A DNA stretch of 64,000 nt from Ruminococcus sp. GTDB taxonomy: Bacteria > Bacillota > Clostridia > Oscillospirales > Acutalibacteraceae. Under the pieces are notes generated by a model. It was given only the letters and a program-made list of their open reading frames with translations, did not search any database and was not told the origin of the DNA. Of this stretch, positions 1 through 8,357 are shown piece by piece (position 1 is the stretch's first letter; each line of letters begins with the position of its first letter). Both the position numbers and the translations under genes were made by a program. The stretch covers positions 1-64,000 of the forward strand of contig SFCS01000007.1 in NCBI GenBank assembly GCA_004558485.1, in the 5' to 3' direction.

Positions 1-1
1 G

Positions 2-217
2 GGTGAATGTCTGCCAGAGCATTTTTCAAATGCAAAAAATGTGTATATTACAGTTGTTCGCGGAACATTATCAGCGACTTTGAATGAACAGGAAACACAT
101 GAATATCAGGCAGGAACAGTATTAAAAGTTCCATTCCATACAAAAATGAACTTAAAAAATGTTTCTGAAGAAACGCTGGAGTTTATTGTTGTCAAAGCAC
201 CGGCGCCAAACTGCTAA
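2..217 (+). CDS. Cupin-domain protein, C-terminal part (5' end outside window)
   Basis: An open frame runs in from the left edge and ends at TAA 215-217, giving 71 visible residues. The peptide has the look of a small beta-barrel cupin: an early PEHF segment followed by alternating short strands (VYITVVRGTL, GTVLKVPFHTKM, LEFIVVKAP). The metal-binding first half is only partly visible, so activity cannot be judged. The codons are strikingly AT-ending (TTA, AAT, GAA, ACA) compared with the GC-rich neighbours, suggesting recent acquisition or a different local mutational history. A Rho-independent terminator follows 70 nt downstream on the same strand. The cupin call is family-level only; the substrate is unknown. 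Confidence 0.6.
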   Translation, partial: GECLPEHFSNAKNVYITVVRGTLSATLNEQETHEYQAGTVLKVPFHTKMNLKNVSEETLEFIVVKAPAPNC

Positions 218-290
218 ATTCCGATTTGTCGAACAGATACAAGGGCGCACTTCTATACGTGTAATCCCCGTATGTACGCTCTGTGAGACC

Positions 291-325
291 AAACACCCCG
301 GACACCTGAATGTCCGGGGTGTTTT
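291..325 (+). terminator. Rho-independent terminator after the cupin gene
   Basis: A perfect stem AAACACCCCGGACA pairs with TGTCCGGGGTGTTT around a CCTGAA loop. The plus strand ends in TTTT, as expected for the upstream cupin gene; the A-rich 5' side would also allow some function on the minus strand. Confidence 0.85.
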
Positions 326-488
326 GCGTCGCTGCGTTCCGAACAAGGCATTGTATCCCTTGCGCCGCTTTGCAGCCATCCTCCCAAGGCAAAAGGCGTA
401 CTTTCTTCGTGGCACGCTTTTTGCATATTTTACTGTCTTGTGGCTCCCTGCGAAACGGGCGGCATCACTTTTTTGCGGATTTTTCTGT

Positions 489-1283
489 TCACAGATCGAC
501 CGTGTTTTTGTGCGGTGTTCCAATGAAGCCCACCTGCGCAAAATCGCGGGGATGATGCCGCACGAGATAATCGATATAGGACATCACCATTTCTGCCGTG
601 AGCGCATATCCCGCGGGGTTCAGATGTCCGCCGAGATAAAAGTGGCGGCGAAATTGCTCATCATACACAGGCGCATAGGCGCGCAGATCCAGCACATAGG
701 CGTTGTCAAAGTGCTCCGCCAGCGCATACAAAAGCTCCCGATGCGCGTCATACTTTGCTGCTCTGTCCGCCGTCATACCGCTCTCCCGCGGCATCGTCAT
801 GAAAAAGAACTTGGCATCCGGACGAAAAGCCTTATACCGCTGGACGATCGCGCCGTAATAGCCGGCAAAGGTCTTTTCGTTTTCCCGCCAATCTGCCTTG
901 ATGTCCGCTGTGCTGCCGAGCGGAATGCCGCTTGTGACATCGTTCACGCCGAGCGCCAGAATATAGGCAGAGCAGGCAAGCGAAGCATCGAAAAAGCCGT
1001 TCGCATCCGCAAAGGTCTCGCAGTATTCTTTTGCGGTCATGCCGCCGCGGGAAAAGTTGCGCACAAGGCAGCCCGCCGCGCGTGCCATATACTGCCCCCA
1101 GGAATATTCGAACATGTCGTGATAGGTTTTGTTCCCCTCGGCGTCTGTTCCCTCAAATTCTCCCGAGGACAGGCTGTCGCCGACACAGGCGATCGAGCGG
1201 AAAATGCTGCAAAACCCGCCGTCGGTCACCAGGCGGTCGAGCGGCTTTTCGTCGGGGAGCGGATAAAATGCGGTCATATCCAT
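489..1283 (-). CDS. SGNH/GDSL-family hydrolase (esterase/lipase-like)
   Basis: Predicted 264-residue serine hydrolase. The block I nucleophile motif is GDSLSSGE (Ser about residue 37), block III is GVND in the middle, and the C-terminal block V is HLNPAGY, which supplies the catalytic His. These are the signatures of SGNH hydrolases, which cleave acyl or acetyl esters of carbohydrates or lipids. No signal peptide or membrane segment is visible, so it is probably cytoplasmic. The ATG at 1283 is chosen because GAGGTG lies about 8 nt upstream; a longer upstream extension has no ribosome binding site. It is a single-gene unit downstream of the ribosomal cluster on the same strand, separated from it by a terminator and with its own promoter. 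The substrate is not predictable. Confidence 0.8.
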   Translation of the reverse strand: MDMTAFYPLPDEKPLDRLVTDGGFCSIFRSIACVGDSLSSGEFEGTDAEGNKTYHDMFEYSWGQYMARAAGCLVRNFSRGGMTAKEYCETFADANGFFDASLACSAYILALGVNDVTSGIPLGSTADIKADWRENEKTFAGYYGAIVQRYKAFRPDAKFFFMTMPRESGMTADRAAKYDAHRELLYALAEHFDNAYVLDLRAYAPVYDEQFRRHFYLGGHLNPAGYALTAEMVMSYIDYLVRHHPRDFAQVGFIGTPHKNTVDL

Positions 1284-1319
1284 CGTATACACCTCACAAA
1301 TTGCAGTTGTTCTGCCAGC

Positions 1320-1349
1320 AGTATAGCACATCCGCACAGGCAGACACAA
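1320..1349 (-). promoter_or_regulatory. Promoter of the SGNH hydrolase gene
   Basis: Minus strand -10 TATACT (1320-1325) with a weaker -35 TTGTGT (1344-1349), spacer 18. It sits about 40 nt upstream of the start codon. Confidence 0.5.
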
Positions 1350-1366
1350 CAATTTTTTGAAAAACG

Positions 1367-1397
1367 CAAAAGGCAGGTCATTTGACCTGCCTTTTTG
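1367..1397 (-). terminator. Terminator of the S10-spc-alpha cluster (after rplQ)
   Basis: GGCAGGTCA and TGACCTGCC form the stem, flanked by A-run and T-run, 10 nt after the rplQ stop codon. It closes the ribosomal transcript; the symmetric flanks mean it could work in both directions. Confidence 0.85.
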
Positions 1398-1407
1398 CCA
1401 AGGAAAA

Positions 1408-1752
1408 TTATTTCACCAATTCGATGATCGCCATTTCGGCAGCGTCGCCGCGGCGCGTGCCGACCTTGATGATGCGGGTGTAGCCGCCGTTGCGGTCAGC
1501 ATACGTGGGCGCGATCTCATCAAACAGCTTCTTGGAGACGCTCTCCTTCGTCACAAACGCATACACAAGGCGCTTGTTGGCGAGGGTCGGCTCTTTCGCG
1601 ATCGTGATCATTTTCTCTGCCATAGCACGCACTTCCTTGGCGCGCGTCACGGTGGTTTCGATCTTGCCGTTTTCCAGCAGGAAAGTCACCATGGCTCTCA
1701 GCATGGCCATACGGGAAGCCGTCGGTCTGCCGAGCTTTCTGGTTCCGGGCAT
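1408..1752 (-). CDS. rplQ: 50S ribosomal protein L17
   Basis: 114 residues, starting MPGTRKLGR, matching the short bacterial L17. The C-terminal segment IIKVGTRRGDAAEMAIIEL is the usual conserved end. L17 binds 23S rRNA domain III at the exit side of the large subunit. It is the last gene of the alpha operon, 37 nt after rpoA, and is followed directly by the cluster terminator. The ecfA/ecfT/truA genes that often follow rplQ in Firmicutes are absent here. Confidence 0.97.
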   Translation of the reverse strand: MPGTRKLGRPTASRMAMLRAMVTFLLENGKIETTVTRAKEVRAMAEKMITIAKEPTLANKRLVYAFVTKESVSKKLFDEIAPTYADRNGGYTRIIKVGTRRGDAAEMAIIELVK

Positions 1753-1789
1753 TTGTATTCACTCCTTCTGATGGATCATAGAAATATTC

Positions 1790-2743
1790 TTATTCCTCGT
1801 CGTTGCTCAGGGTGAAACCGAGAGACGCGAGCTTGTTGATGACCTCTTCGAGCGACTTGCGACCGAGGTTTCTCACCTTCATCATGTCCTCTTCGCTCTT
1901 GTTGATGAGATCACCGACCGTGTTGATGCCGGCACGCTTCAGGCAGTTGAAGGAACGCACGGACAGGTCGAGCTCTTCAATGGTCATTTCCAAAAGCCCG
2001 TCCTTCTTGTCGTCCTCCTTCTTCACCATGATCTGGTTGCCTGCATAGGTATCGCCGGAAAGATCTACGAACAGATCCAGATGCTCCATCAGGATCTTTG
2101 CTGCCAGAGAAACGGCCTCCTTGGCACTGATCGTGCCGTTGGTCCAGACCTCCAGCGTCAGCTTGTTGAAGTCCGTGATTTGTCCCACACGGGTGTTCTC
2201 CACCGTGTAGTTCACCTTGTTCACCGGCGTGTAGATGGAGTCGACCGGAATGACACCGATCACCGGCGTCATCAGCTGCTTGTTCAGCTCCGCAGACACA
2301 TAGCCGCGACCCTTGTCAAGCGTGATCTCCATATACAGCTTTGCACCCTCGCCGAGCGTGGCAATGTGCATTTCCGGCTCAAGAATTTCCACTTCACTGT
2401 CGCACTTGATAGAACCGGCAGTCACCTCACAGGGACCCTCCGCTTCGATATACACGACCTTGGGACCGTCGCCGTTGATCTTGGCGATGAGACCCTTGAT
2501 GTTCAGGATGATCTCCGTCACATCCTCTTTCACACCCTCGATGGTGGAAAACTCGTGCAGAATACCGTCAATCTTCACGGAAGTGACGGCAACGCCCGGC
2601 AGGGAGGACAGCAGCACGCGACGCAGGCTGTTGCCGAGCGTGGTGCCATAGCCTCTCTCCAGCGGCTCGATCACGAATTTGCCATAGGTGCCGTTGGGAG
2701 CAAGGTCAAGTACTTCAATTCTGGGCTTCTCAATTTCAATCAT
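1790..2743 (-). CDS. rpoA: DNA-directed RNA polymerase subunit alpha
   Basis: 317 residues, normal length. The N-terminal domain (about 1-235) has the dimerisation motif GYGTTLGNSLRRVLLSSLPG and assembles the core enzyme. After an acidic linker (VKKEDDKKDGLLEMTIEELDLSVRS region) comes the C-terminal domain (about 250-317) with two HhH motifs, including GDLINKSEEDMMKVRNLGRKSLEEV, which contacts UP elements and activators. A GGAGGGTTTTGG sequence precedes the ATG. It lies between rpsD and rplQ as in other Firmicutes, with a spacer of 175 nt from rpsD that is longer than any other intergenic space downstream of rplC. Confidence 0.98.
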   Translation of the reverse strand: MIEIEKPRIEVLDLAPNGTYGKFVIEPLERGYGTTLGNSLRRVLLSSLPGVAVTSVKIDGILHEFSTIEGVKEDVTEIILNIKGLIAKINGDGPKVVYIEAEGPCEVTAGSIKCDSEVEILEPEMHIATLGEGAKLYMEITLDKGRGYVSAELNKQLMTPVIGVIPVDSIYTPVNKVNYTVENTRVGQITDFNKLTLEVWTNGTISAKEAVSLAAKILMEHLDLFVDLSGDTYAGNQIMVKKEDDKKDGLLEMTIEELDLSVRSFNCLKRAGINTVGDLINKSEEDMMKVRNLGRKSLEEVINKLASLGFTLSNDEE

Positions 2744-2918
2744 CCAAAACCCTCCTTACAGTTACGCCGCCGGCAAAGCGCCAAGCGACACTTTGCACGG
2801 AGACGATGTGATATTGTCCAAACAGTTTTTCAGTTGTCTTATTATGCAGCCGAGACATATGCCGCCGTCGAAAAGCAGTTCCCCTCCCCGACGGAAAAGT
2901 CGTCTGCGACAACGACCT

Positions 2919-3548
2919 TTATTTGGAATACAACTCGACGATGAGGGTTTCTTCGATCGGCAGATCGATGTCCTCGCGGTTGGCGAGAGAAACGACCTTT
3001 GCGGATTGATTGGCACGGTCCAGATCCAGCCACTGCGGAACGGGACGCGCACTGTTTGCTTCAATGATCGCTTTCATTTTCTCGAGCTGACGGCTTCCTT
3101 CCTTCATTGCAACGACCTGTCCCGGCTTCACGAGATAGGACGGCACATTGACCTTGCGGCCGTCAACGGTAAAATGGCCCTGCGTCACAAGCTGACGCGC
3201 TTCCGCACGGGAAGCGGCAAAGCCCAGACGATAGACCACATTGTCAAGACGGGACTCCAGCAAACGAAGCAGGTTTTCGCCCGTCACGCCGGTCATCTTG
3301 GTCGCCAGTTCGAAATAGTGACGGAACTGGCCTTCCAGAACACCGTAATACCGCTTTGCAAACTGCTTGGTACGCAGCTGCTTGCCGTATTCGGATGCCT
3401 TCTTATTACGCGCCTGGCCGTGCTGGCCGGGAGCATATGCGCGGCGCTCGATCGCGCACTTACCGCTGTAGCATCTTTCGCCCTTCAAAAAGAGCTTCTG
3501 TCCTTCACGGCGGCAAAGTCTGCACACCGCACCGGTATATCTTGCCAT
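2919..3548 (-). CDS. rpsD: 30S ribosomal protein S4, zinc-binding form
   Basis: 209 residues, the usual length. Four cysteines near the N-terminus (C9, C12, C26, C31) form the zinc-binding C+ version of S4, followed by YAPGQHG and the S4 RNA-binding domain (LESRLDNVVYRLGFAASRAEARQLV). S4 is a primary 16S rRNA binder that nucleates 30S assembly and in Bacillus represses its own synthesis. It sits in the alpha operon after rpsK. Confidence 0.97.
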   Translation of the reverse strand: MARYTGAVCRLCRREGQKLFLKGERCYSGKCAIERRAYAPGQHGQARNKKASEYGKQLRTKQFAKRYYGVLEGQFRHYFELATKMTGVTGENLLRLLESRLDNVVYRLGFAASRAEARQLVTQGHFTVDGRKVNVPSYLVKPGQVVAMKEGSRQLEKMKAIIEANSARPVPQWLDLDRANQSAKVVSLANREDIDLPIEETLIVELYSK

Positions 3549-3572
3549 TTTGGTTGCACCTCCTGATTTGAA

Positions 3573-3983
3573 TTAAACGCGTCTTCTCTTGGGAGGACGG
3601 CATCCGTTATGCGGAATGGGGGTCACATCTTTGATCATTGTGACTTCCAGACCGGCAGCCTGCAAAGCGCGGATCGCGGCTTCACGGCCGGCGCCGGGGC
3701 CCTTCACAAAAACCTCGACCATCTTCAGACCGTGCTCCATCGCCGCCTTGGCAGCGGTCTCAGCGGCAGTCTGCGCGGCAAACGGCGTGGATTTGCGGGA
3801 ACCGCGGAATCCGAGCTCGCCGGCGCTCGCCCACGAAAGGGCGTTGCCCTGTGCATCGGTGATGGTCACAATGGTGTTATTGAATGTGGACTGGATATGC
3901 GCAGCGCCACGCTCAATGTTCTTGCGTTCCTTGCGGCGGCGGGTGGTCGCACCCTTGCGCGCAGTTGTTTTGGCAGCAGCCAT
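3573..3983 (-). CDS. rpsK: 30S ribosomal protein S11
   Basis: 136 residues. Basic N-terminal tail, then AHIQSTFNNTIVTITDAQGN and the conserved C-terminal DVTPIPHNGCRPPKRRRV, which are diagnostic for S11 in the small-subunit platform. It starts 15 nt after the rpsM stop and has a good upstream GGAGGG ribosome binding site. Confidence 0.97.
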   Translation of the reverse strand: MAAAKTTARKGATTRRRKERKNIERGAAHIQSTFNNTIVTITDAQGNALSWASAGELGFRGSRKSTPFAAQTAAETAAKAAMEHGLKMVEVFVKGPGAGREAAIRALQAAGLEVTMIKDVTPIPHNGCRPPKRRRV

Positions 3984-3998
3984 TACTATCCCTCCTGC

Positions 3999-4367
3999 TT
4001 ACTTCTTCTTGTTGGCAATAGTCTTCTTCGGACCCTTGCGTGTACGGGCATTGGTCTTGGAGCGCTGGCCGCGCACCGGCAGACCCTTACGGTGGCGGAT
4101 GCCACGGTAGCAGCCGATCTCGATGAGCGTCTTGATGTCGAACGCCACATCGCGGCGCAGGTCGCCCTCCACGGTGTAATGGTGATCAATGTGCTCACGC
4201 AGCTTGGAAACATCGTCCTCCGTCAGATCCCGCACACGGGTGTCCGGATCAACGCCGGTCGCTGCCAGAATGTCGCAAGCAGATTTACGGCCGATGCCGT
4301 AAATGTAGGTGAGGCCGATTTCGATGCGTTTGTCTCTGGGTAAATCCACACCAGCAATACGCGCCAT
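3999..4367 (-). CDS. rpsM: 30S ribosomal protein S13
   Basis: 122 residues when started at MARIAGVDLPRDKR; this start has GGAAGG upstream and gives the family length, whereas the frame extends 20 codons further without a ribosome binding site. It contains the H2TH-type segment GIGRKSACDILAATGVD and the conserved basic tail GLPVRGQRSKTNARTRKGPKKT, which reaches the P-site tRNA. Confidence 0.97.
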   Translation of the reverse strand: MARIAGVDLPRDKRIEIGLTYIYGIGRKSACDILAATGVDPDTRVRDLTEDDVSKLREHIDHHYTVEGDLRRDVAFDIKTLIEIGCYRGIRHRKGLPVRGQRSKTNARTRKGPKKTIANKKK

Positions 4368-4434
4368 AATTACATTCCTTCCTTTCGGTTGTGTGTAGTG
4401 CGCGAGGTCTTGCCCCGCGCCGTTCAAACAGCTC

Positions 4435-4548
4435 TTAGCCTTGACGCTGCTTGTGCTTCGGGTTTTCGCAGATCACCATCACGCGACCTTTGCGCTTGAC
4501 GATCTTGCACTTCTCGCAAATTTTCTTAACAGAAGGTCTGACTTTCAT
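4435..4548 (-). CDS. rpmJ: 50S ribosomal protein L36, zinc-binding form
   Basis: A 37-residue frame begins MKVRPSVKKICEKCKI and ends CENPKHKQRQG. Cys11, Cys14, Cys27 and His32 are the zinc ligands of the C+ form, which is replaced by a zinc-free paralogue under zinc starvation in some bacteria. GGTATTC with GAGG sits upstream. It lies between infA and rpsM, its standard place. Confidence 0.97.
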   Translation of the reverse strand: MKVRPSVKKICEKCKIVKRKGRVMVICENPKHKQRQG

Positions 4549-4613
4549 GAGAATACCTCCTTCGCATGTTCATGCTCGTTTCTGTTTTCGGCGTACATAC
4601 CGCAAAAGCGGCA

Positions 4614-4832
4614 TCATTTTGTACGCCAGGTGATACGACCTTTGGATAGATCGTACGGTGACATTTCCACCGTCACCTTGTCTCCCGGCAGGATGCGGAT
4701 GTAATTCATCCGCAGCTTTCCGGAAATGTGCGCCAGAATTTTGTGCCCGTTTGCCAGCTCTACCTGAAATGTTGCGTTGGGCAACGCTTCTACAACGGTA
4801 CCTTCCAGCTCAATAACATCCGCCTTGGACAT
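4614..4832 (-). CDS. infA: Translation initiation factor IF-1
   Basis: 72 residues, exactly the family length, starting MSKADVIELEGTVVEALPNA. A single S1/OB-fold domain with GHKILAHISGKLRMNYIRILPGD binds the 30S A-site during initiation. GGAGGG precedes the start. It is located between map and rpmJ as in Bacillus; the small KOW protein gene sometimes found between map and infA is not present. Confidence 0.98.
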   Translation of the reverse strand: MSKADVIELEGTVVEALPNATFQVELANGHKILAHISGKLRMNYIRILPGDKVTVEMSPYDLSKGRITWRTK

Positions 4833-4864
4833 AAAGAACCCTCCTGCAATGTGCGGTTTGACGG

Positions 4865-5611
4865 TTAAGGTCTGGTCAGAATAACCGGACCGTCGGGTGT
4901 AATGGCGATCGTGTTCTCAAAGTGTGCGGACAGGCGTCCGTCCTTTGTGACCGTCGTCCAGCCGTCACCGAGGATCTTGACCTCGTGTGTACCGGCATTG
5001 ACCATCGGTTCGATCGCTATAGTCATACCGGGCAGCAGCCGCGGACCGCGTCCGGGCGTACCGTAATTGGGGACGCTGGGGTCCTCGTGCAGGTTCGTGC
5101 CTACTCCGTGGCCGACAAACTGCCGTACAACCGAGTAACCACGCACCTCGACATACCGCTGAACGGCTGCGCCGATGTCGCCGACACGATTGCCTGCAAC
5201 AGCAGCGCGAATGCCCTCATACATGCCTTCTTCCGTTGCCTGCATCAGTGCGCGTGCCTCTTCGGACACATCGCCTGCGGCAAAGGTCGCGGCGTTGTCG
5301 CCGTGATAGCCGTTGATGTGGGCGCCGACATCAATGCTGACAATGTCGCCCGCCTTGATGACGCGTTTTCCGGGTATGCCGTGGATGACCGTTTCGTTGA
5401 CGGAGATGCAGGCGCTTGCAGGAAAGCCGCCGTAGTTCAGAAAGGAGGGAGTCGCTCCCTGGCTTTCGATATACTTACGGATCATGCGGTCGATCTCCCC
5501 GGTGGTGACGCCGGGCTCGACCGCCTTGCCGCCGATCTGCAATGCCCTTGCCGAGATAACACACGCCTCTTGCATCAGCTTGAGGTCTCGGCTGCTTTTG
5601 ATCGTTATCAT
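4865..5611 (-). CDS. map: Type I methionine aminopeptidase
   Basis: 248 residues from MITIKSSRDLKLM. Removes the N-terminal methionine from nascent proteins. The dinuclear metal centre ligands are visible in order: SIDVGAHINGYHGD (two Asp), GHGVGTNLHEDP (His), IEPMV (Glu) and HFENTI (Glu). The chosen ATG lies 2 nt after the adk stop codon and uses GAGG located inside the adk end, so the two genes are probably translationally coupled. A longer upstream reading of the same frame overlaps adk and is rejected. Confidence 0.95.
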   Translation of the reverse strand: MITIKSSRDLKLMQEACVISARALQIGGKAVEPGVTTGEIDRMIRKYIESQGATPSFLNYGGFPASACISVNETVIHGIPGKRVIKAGDIVSIDVGAHINGYHGDNAATFAAGDVSEEARALMQATEEGMYEGIRAAVAGNRVGDIGAAVQRYVEVRGYSVVRQFVGHGVGTNLHEDPSVPNYGTPGRGPRLLPGMTIAIEPMVNAGTHEVKILGDGWTTVTKDGRLSAHFENTIAITPDGPVILTRP

Positions 5612-5613
5612 TC

Positions 5614-6246
5614 TTATGCCTCGATGGCGGCAAGCGTCAGGCGCGTGGTATCCGCCAGCTCTTCCTGGCCTTCCACGATCTTGAGCTTTCCGCAAGCCGC
5701 ATAATAATTCTTGAGCGGCTCGGTCTGTTCATGATAAACCTTCAAACGCGCCTCTACCGTCTCCGGCAGATCATCCTTGCGCTGAACGAGGGTGTTGCCG
5801 CAATGGTCGCAAACGCCGTCCTTCGTCGGCTTTTTGTAGTCGACATGGTAGGTGGCGCCGCAATCCAGGCAAACACGGCGACCCGATACACGCTGGGCAA
5901 TCTTCTCGTCGGTGACCTCAATGTCGATCACGCGGTCGATCTCGATACCCATACGGTCAAGTGCCTCGGCCTGCGGAATGGTGCGGGGAAAGCCGTCCAG
6001 AATGAAACCGTTTTTGCAGTCGTCCTGTGCCAGACGATCCTTGATGATACCGATGACCACCTCGTCCGGAACCAGCTTGCCTGCCTCGATATATTCCTTG
6101 GCTGCCTTGCCCATTTCCGTGCCGCTCTTCAGCGCTTCACGGATAATATTACCCGTGGAAATGGTGGGGATCATGAGCTTTTCGCTGATGATCTCCGCTT
6201 GTGTGCCTTTGCCGGCGCCCGGGGCGCCGAGTAGGATCAGCTTCAT
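5614..6246 (-). CDS. adk: Adenylate kinase with zinc-binding LID
   Basis: 210 residues. The P-loop GAPGAGKGTQ is close to the N-terminus and the LID domain carries four cysteines (CLDCG about residue 126, CDHCG about residue 146), typical of Gram-positive zinc-LID enzymes. Converts AMP + ATP to 2 ADP. The second in-frame ATG (MKLILLG) is chosen because AGGAGG lies 9 nt upstream of it; the first ATG touches that site. It follows secY after a 104-nt spacer containing a large hairpin. Confidence 0.96.
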   Translation of the reverse strand: MKLILLGAPGAGKGTQAEIISEKLMIPTISTGNIIREALKSGTEMGKAAKEYIEAGKLVPDEVVIGIIKDRLAQDDCKNGFILDGFPRTIPQAEALDRMGIEIDRVIDIEVTDEKIAQRVSGRRVCLDCGATYHVDYKKPTKDGVCDHCGNTLVQRKDDLPETVEARLKVYHEQTEPLKNYYAACGKLKIVEGQEELADTTRLTLAAIEA

Positions 6247-6280
6247 AAAATGCATCCTCCTTTTTGTCAGTCCGTACCGA

Positions 6281-6325
6281 ATAGCCGCCCCGCGCCTCCG
6301 GCGTGCCGAAGGCGCGGCGGGCTAT
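6281..6325 (-). promoter_or_regulatory. GC-rich intercistronic hairpin between secY and adk
   Basis: On the minus strand ATAGCC-C-GCCGCGCC pairs with GGCGCGGGGCGGCTAT around TTCGGCACGCCGGA, nearly 20 bp of stem. No T-run follows, so it is more likely an RNA stability or processing element than a terminator. Confidence 0.55.
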
Positions 6326-6350
6326 GTAGTTTCTTCCTCTTTTGCGAGGA

Positions 6351-7679
6351 TCACTCTAAGAAGCCTTTGTAGTGCCGCATCATCATCTGGCTCTCGATCT
6401 GCTGCGTCGTTTCAAGCGCAACGCCGACGACGATCATGATGGATGTGCCGCCGAGAGCCAAACCGTAGATGCCGCTGAACTTACCAAACAGGCTCGGGAA
6501 CAGGGCGATGAGGCCCAGGAACAGCGCGCCGATGAAGGTGACCTTATTGAGCACCTTCTTGATGAAATCGGCAGTCGGCTTGCCCGGACGGTAGCCCGGG
6601 ATCGCGCCGGAGTTCTTGCGCAGATTGTTCGCCATCTCCATCGGATCATACTGGATCGTGACATAGAAGAACGCGAAACCGATGATCATAAGGAAATACA
6701 GAACAATATAGACCCAGCTCGTCTGTTTGAAAGCATTGAAAAACCAGTTGTTGGTTTTTTCCTCGCTCAGGAAGGTCGCAATGATGGACGGCAGCGAAAC
6801 GATCGAGGACGCCAGAATGATCGGCATGACGCCGGACATATTGACCTTGATCGGGATGAAGGTGTTCTGACCGCCGTACATCTTGCGGCCGACGACCTTC
6901 TTCGCATACTGTACCGGAATGCGGCGTTCCGCGTCGCTCATAAACACGATGAAACCGATCATGGCAAGGAACAGCACCAAAATGAGCGGTACCAGCACGA
7001 TGTACTTGACCGCAGCGCCGCCCGCCGTTTTCAGCTGCGCGATGCCGCCGTCGTAGAAATACGTCCACAGCGTACGACCCGCCACCGGAATACGAGAGAG
7101 GATGCCGGCAAACAGCAAAATGGAAATGCCGTTGCCGATGCCGCGATTGTTGATCTGCTCACCGAGCCACATCACCAGCGTGGAGCCGACGGTGAAGCAC
7201 AGGATGATGACAATAGCGGAGAACCATGCGGCGCCGGTGCTGCCGGTCGCAGCCGCCGTCAGCGCATTGTACTTGTTCTTTACCATGAAGTAATACGCGA
7301 TGCCGAGCAAAAGGCCCAGAGCAACCGTCACATAGCGCGTCAGTTTGCCGAGCTTCTTGCGGCCGTCCTCGCCCTCCTTCGCCCAGCGCTCCAGCACCGG
7401 GATCGCCACCGTCAACAGCTGAATGATGATGGAGCTGTTGATATACGGGGTGATGGAGAGCGCAAACAGGCTGGCGTCGGAGAAACCGCCGCCGGACATC
7501 AGCGTCAAAATACCCATAAAGTCGCTGCTGCTTTTGGAAGCCTCCGCAACAGCGGCAACATCAACAAAGGGAACCGAGATGGCGGAACCGATCCGGAAAA
7601 CCAGCACGATGAAAAGCGTATACAGGATCTTTTTGCGGAGATCCACGATTTTCCATGCATTCCTCAGGGTCTGGAACAT
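6351..7679 (-). CDS. secY: Protein translocase subunit SecY
   Basis: 442 residues and about ten membrane segments, the normal size for SecY, the channel of the Sec translocon. It starts MFQTLRNAWKIVDLRKKILYTL and contains the conserved cytoplasmic loop GIGNGISILLFAGI and the C-terminal RPGKPTADFIKKVLN region that docks SecA or the ribosome. It begins 1 nt after the rplO stop and is the usual last member of the spc block before adk. Confidence 0.98.
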   Translation of the reverse strand: MFQTLRNAWKIVDLRKKILYTLFIVLVFRIGSAISVPFVDVAAVAEASKSSSDFMGILTLMSGGGFSDASLFALSITPYINSSIIIQLLTVAIPVLERWAKEGEDGRKKLGKLTRYVTVALGLLLGIAYYFMVKNKYNALTAAATGSTGAAWFSAIVIILCFTVGSTLVMWLGEQINNRGIGNGISILLFAGILSRIPVAGRTLWTYFYDGGIAQLKTAGGAAVKYIVLVPLILVLFLAMIGFIVFMSDAERRIPVQYAKKVVGRKMYGGQNTFIPIKVNMSGVMPIILASSIVSLPSIIATFLSEEKTNNWFFNAFKQTSWVYIVLYFLMIIGFAFFYVTIQYDPMEMANNLRKNSGAIPGYRPGKPTADFIKKVLNKVTFIGALFLGLIALFPSLFGKFSGIYGLALGGTSIMIVVGVALETTQQIESQMMMRHYKGFLE

Positions 7680-7680
7680 C

Positions 7681-8121
7681 TCAAATCACCTCTGCCTTTC
7701 CGCCTGCCTTTTCGATCTTCTCTTTGGCAGACGCAGAAATTGCGGTGACCTTCACCGTCAGTTTCTTATCGACAGTGCCGTTGCCCAAAATCTTCACACC
7801 GTTTTCGATGTTCTTGACGATGCCCGCAGCCTTGAGCGCGGCAGCGTCCACGACAGCGCCGTCCTCAAATGCTTTCAGAGCGCCGACATTGATGACAGCA
7901 GCCTTTGCCGCAAAGATGTTGTTGAAACCTCTTTTCGGAATACGGCGCTGCAGCGGCATCTGACCGCCTTCAAAGCCAGGACGCATGCCGTGACCGGAAC
8001 GCGCCTTCTGACCCTTGTGACCTTTGCCCGCAGTCTTGCCCTGACCGGACCCGTGACCGCGACCGATTCTTTTGGCATCCCGCACAGAGCCGGGAGCCGG
8101 AGAAAGCTCATTCAGCTTCAT
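7681..8121 (-). CDS. rplO: 50S ribosomal protein L15
   Basis: 146 residues. The N-terminal glycine-rich extension (RIGRGHGSGQGKTAGKGHKG) that threads into 23S rRNA is intact, followed by GFEGGQMPLQRRIPKRGF and a globular C-terminal domain. It is followed by secY with almost no spacer, the standard coupling of L15 and SecY synthesis. Confidence 0.97.
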   Translation of the reverse strand: MKLNELSPAPGSVRDAKRIGRGHGSGQGKTAGKGHKGQKARSGHGMRPGFEGGQMPLQRRIPKRGFNNIFAAKAAVINVGALKAFEDGAVVDAAALKAAGIVKNIENGVKILGNGTVDKKLTVKVTAISASAKEKIEKAGGKAEVI

Positions 8122-8144
8122 TTATTCGCACCTCCTTGCTCGAA

Positions 8145-8342
8145 TTACGCATTAGTTACCTCGACGAGGTGGATGATCTTTGCCACCTTACCCTTTGTGG
8201 CTTCGTTGTCGGGCTGCACGGAGCAGTCGCCGATCTTACGGAGTCCCAGAGAATGAGCGGTAGCGATCTGATCCTGCTTTGCGCCGATCAGGCTCTTGGC
8301 GAGCTTGACCTGCAGGGTGGCGGTTTTCGCTTTTTTCGGCAT
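8145..8342 (-). CDS. rpmD: 50S ribosomal protein L30
   Basis: 65 residues, slightly longer than the 59-60 of Bacillus because of a short basic N-terminus (MPKKAKTATLQ). The core LAKSLIGAKQDQIATAHSLGL is the L30 signature. Located between rpsE and rplO as expected. Confidence 0.95.
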   Translation of the reverse strand: MPKKAKTATLQVKLAKSLIGAKQDQIATAHSLGLRKIGDCSVQPDNEATKGKVAKIIHLVEVTNA

Positions 8343-8357
8343 TTTCTGTTCCTCCTA

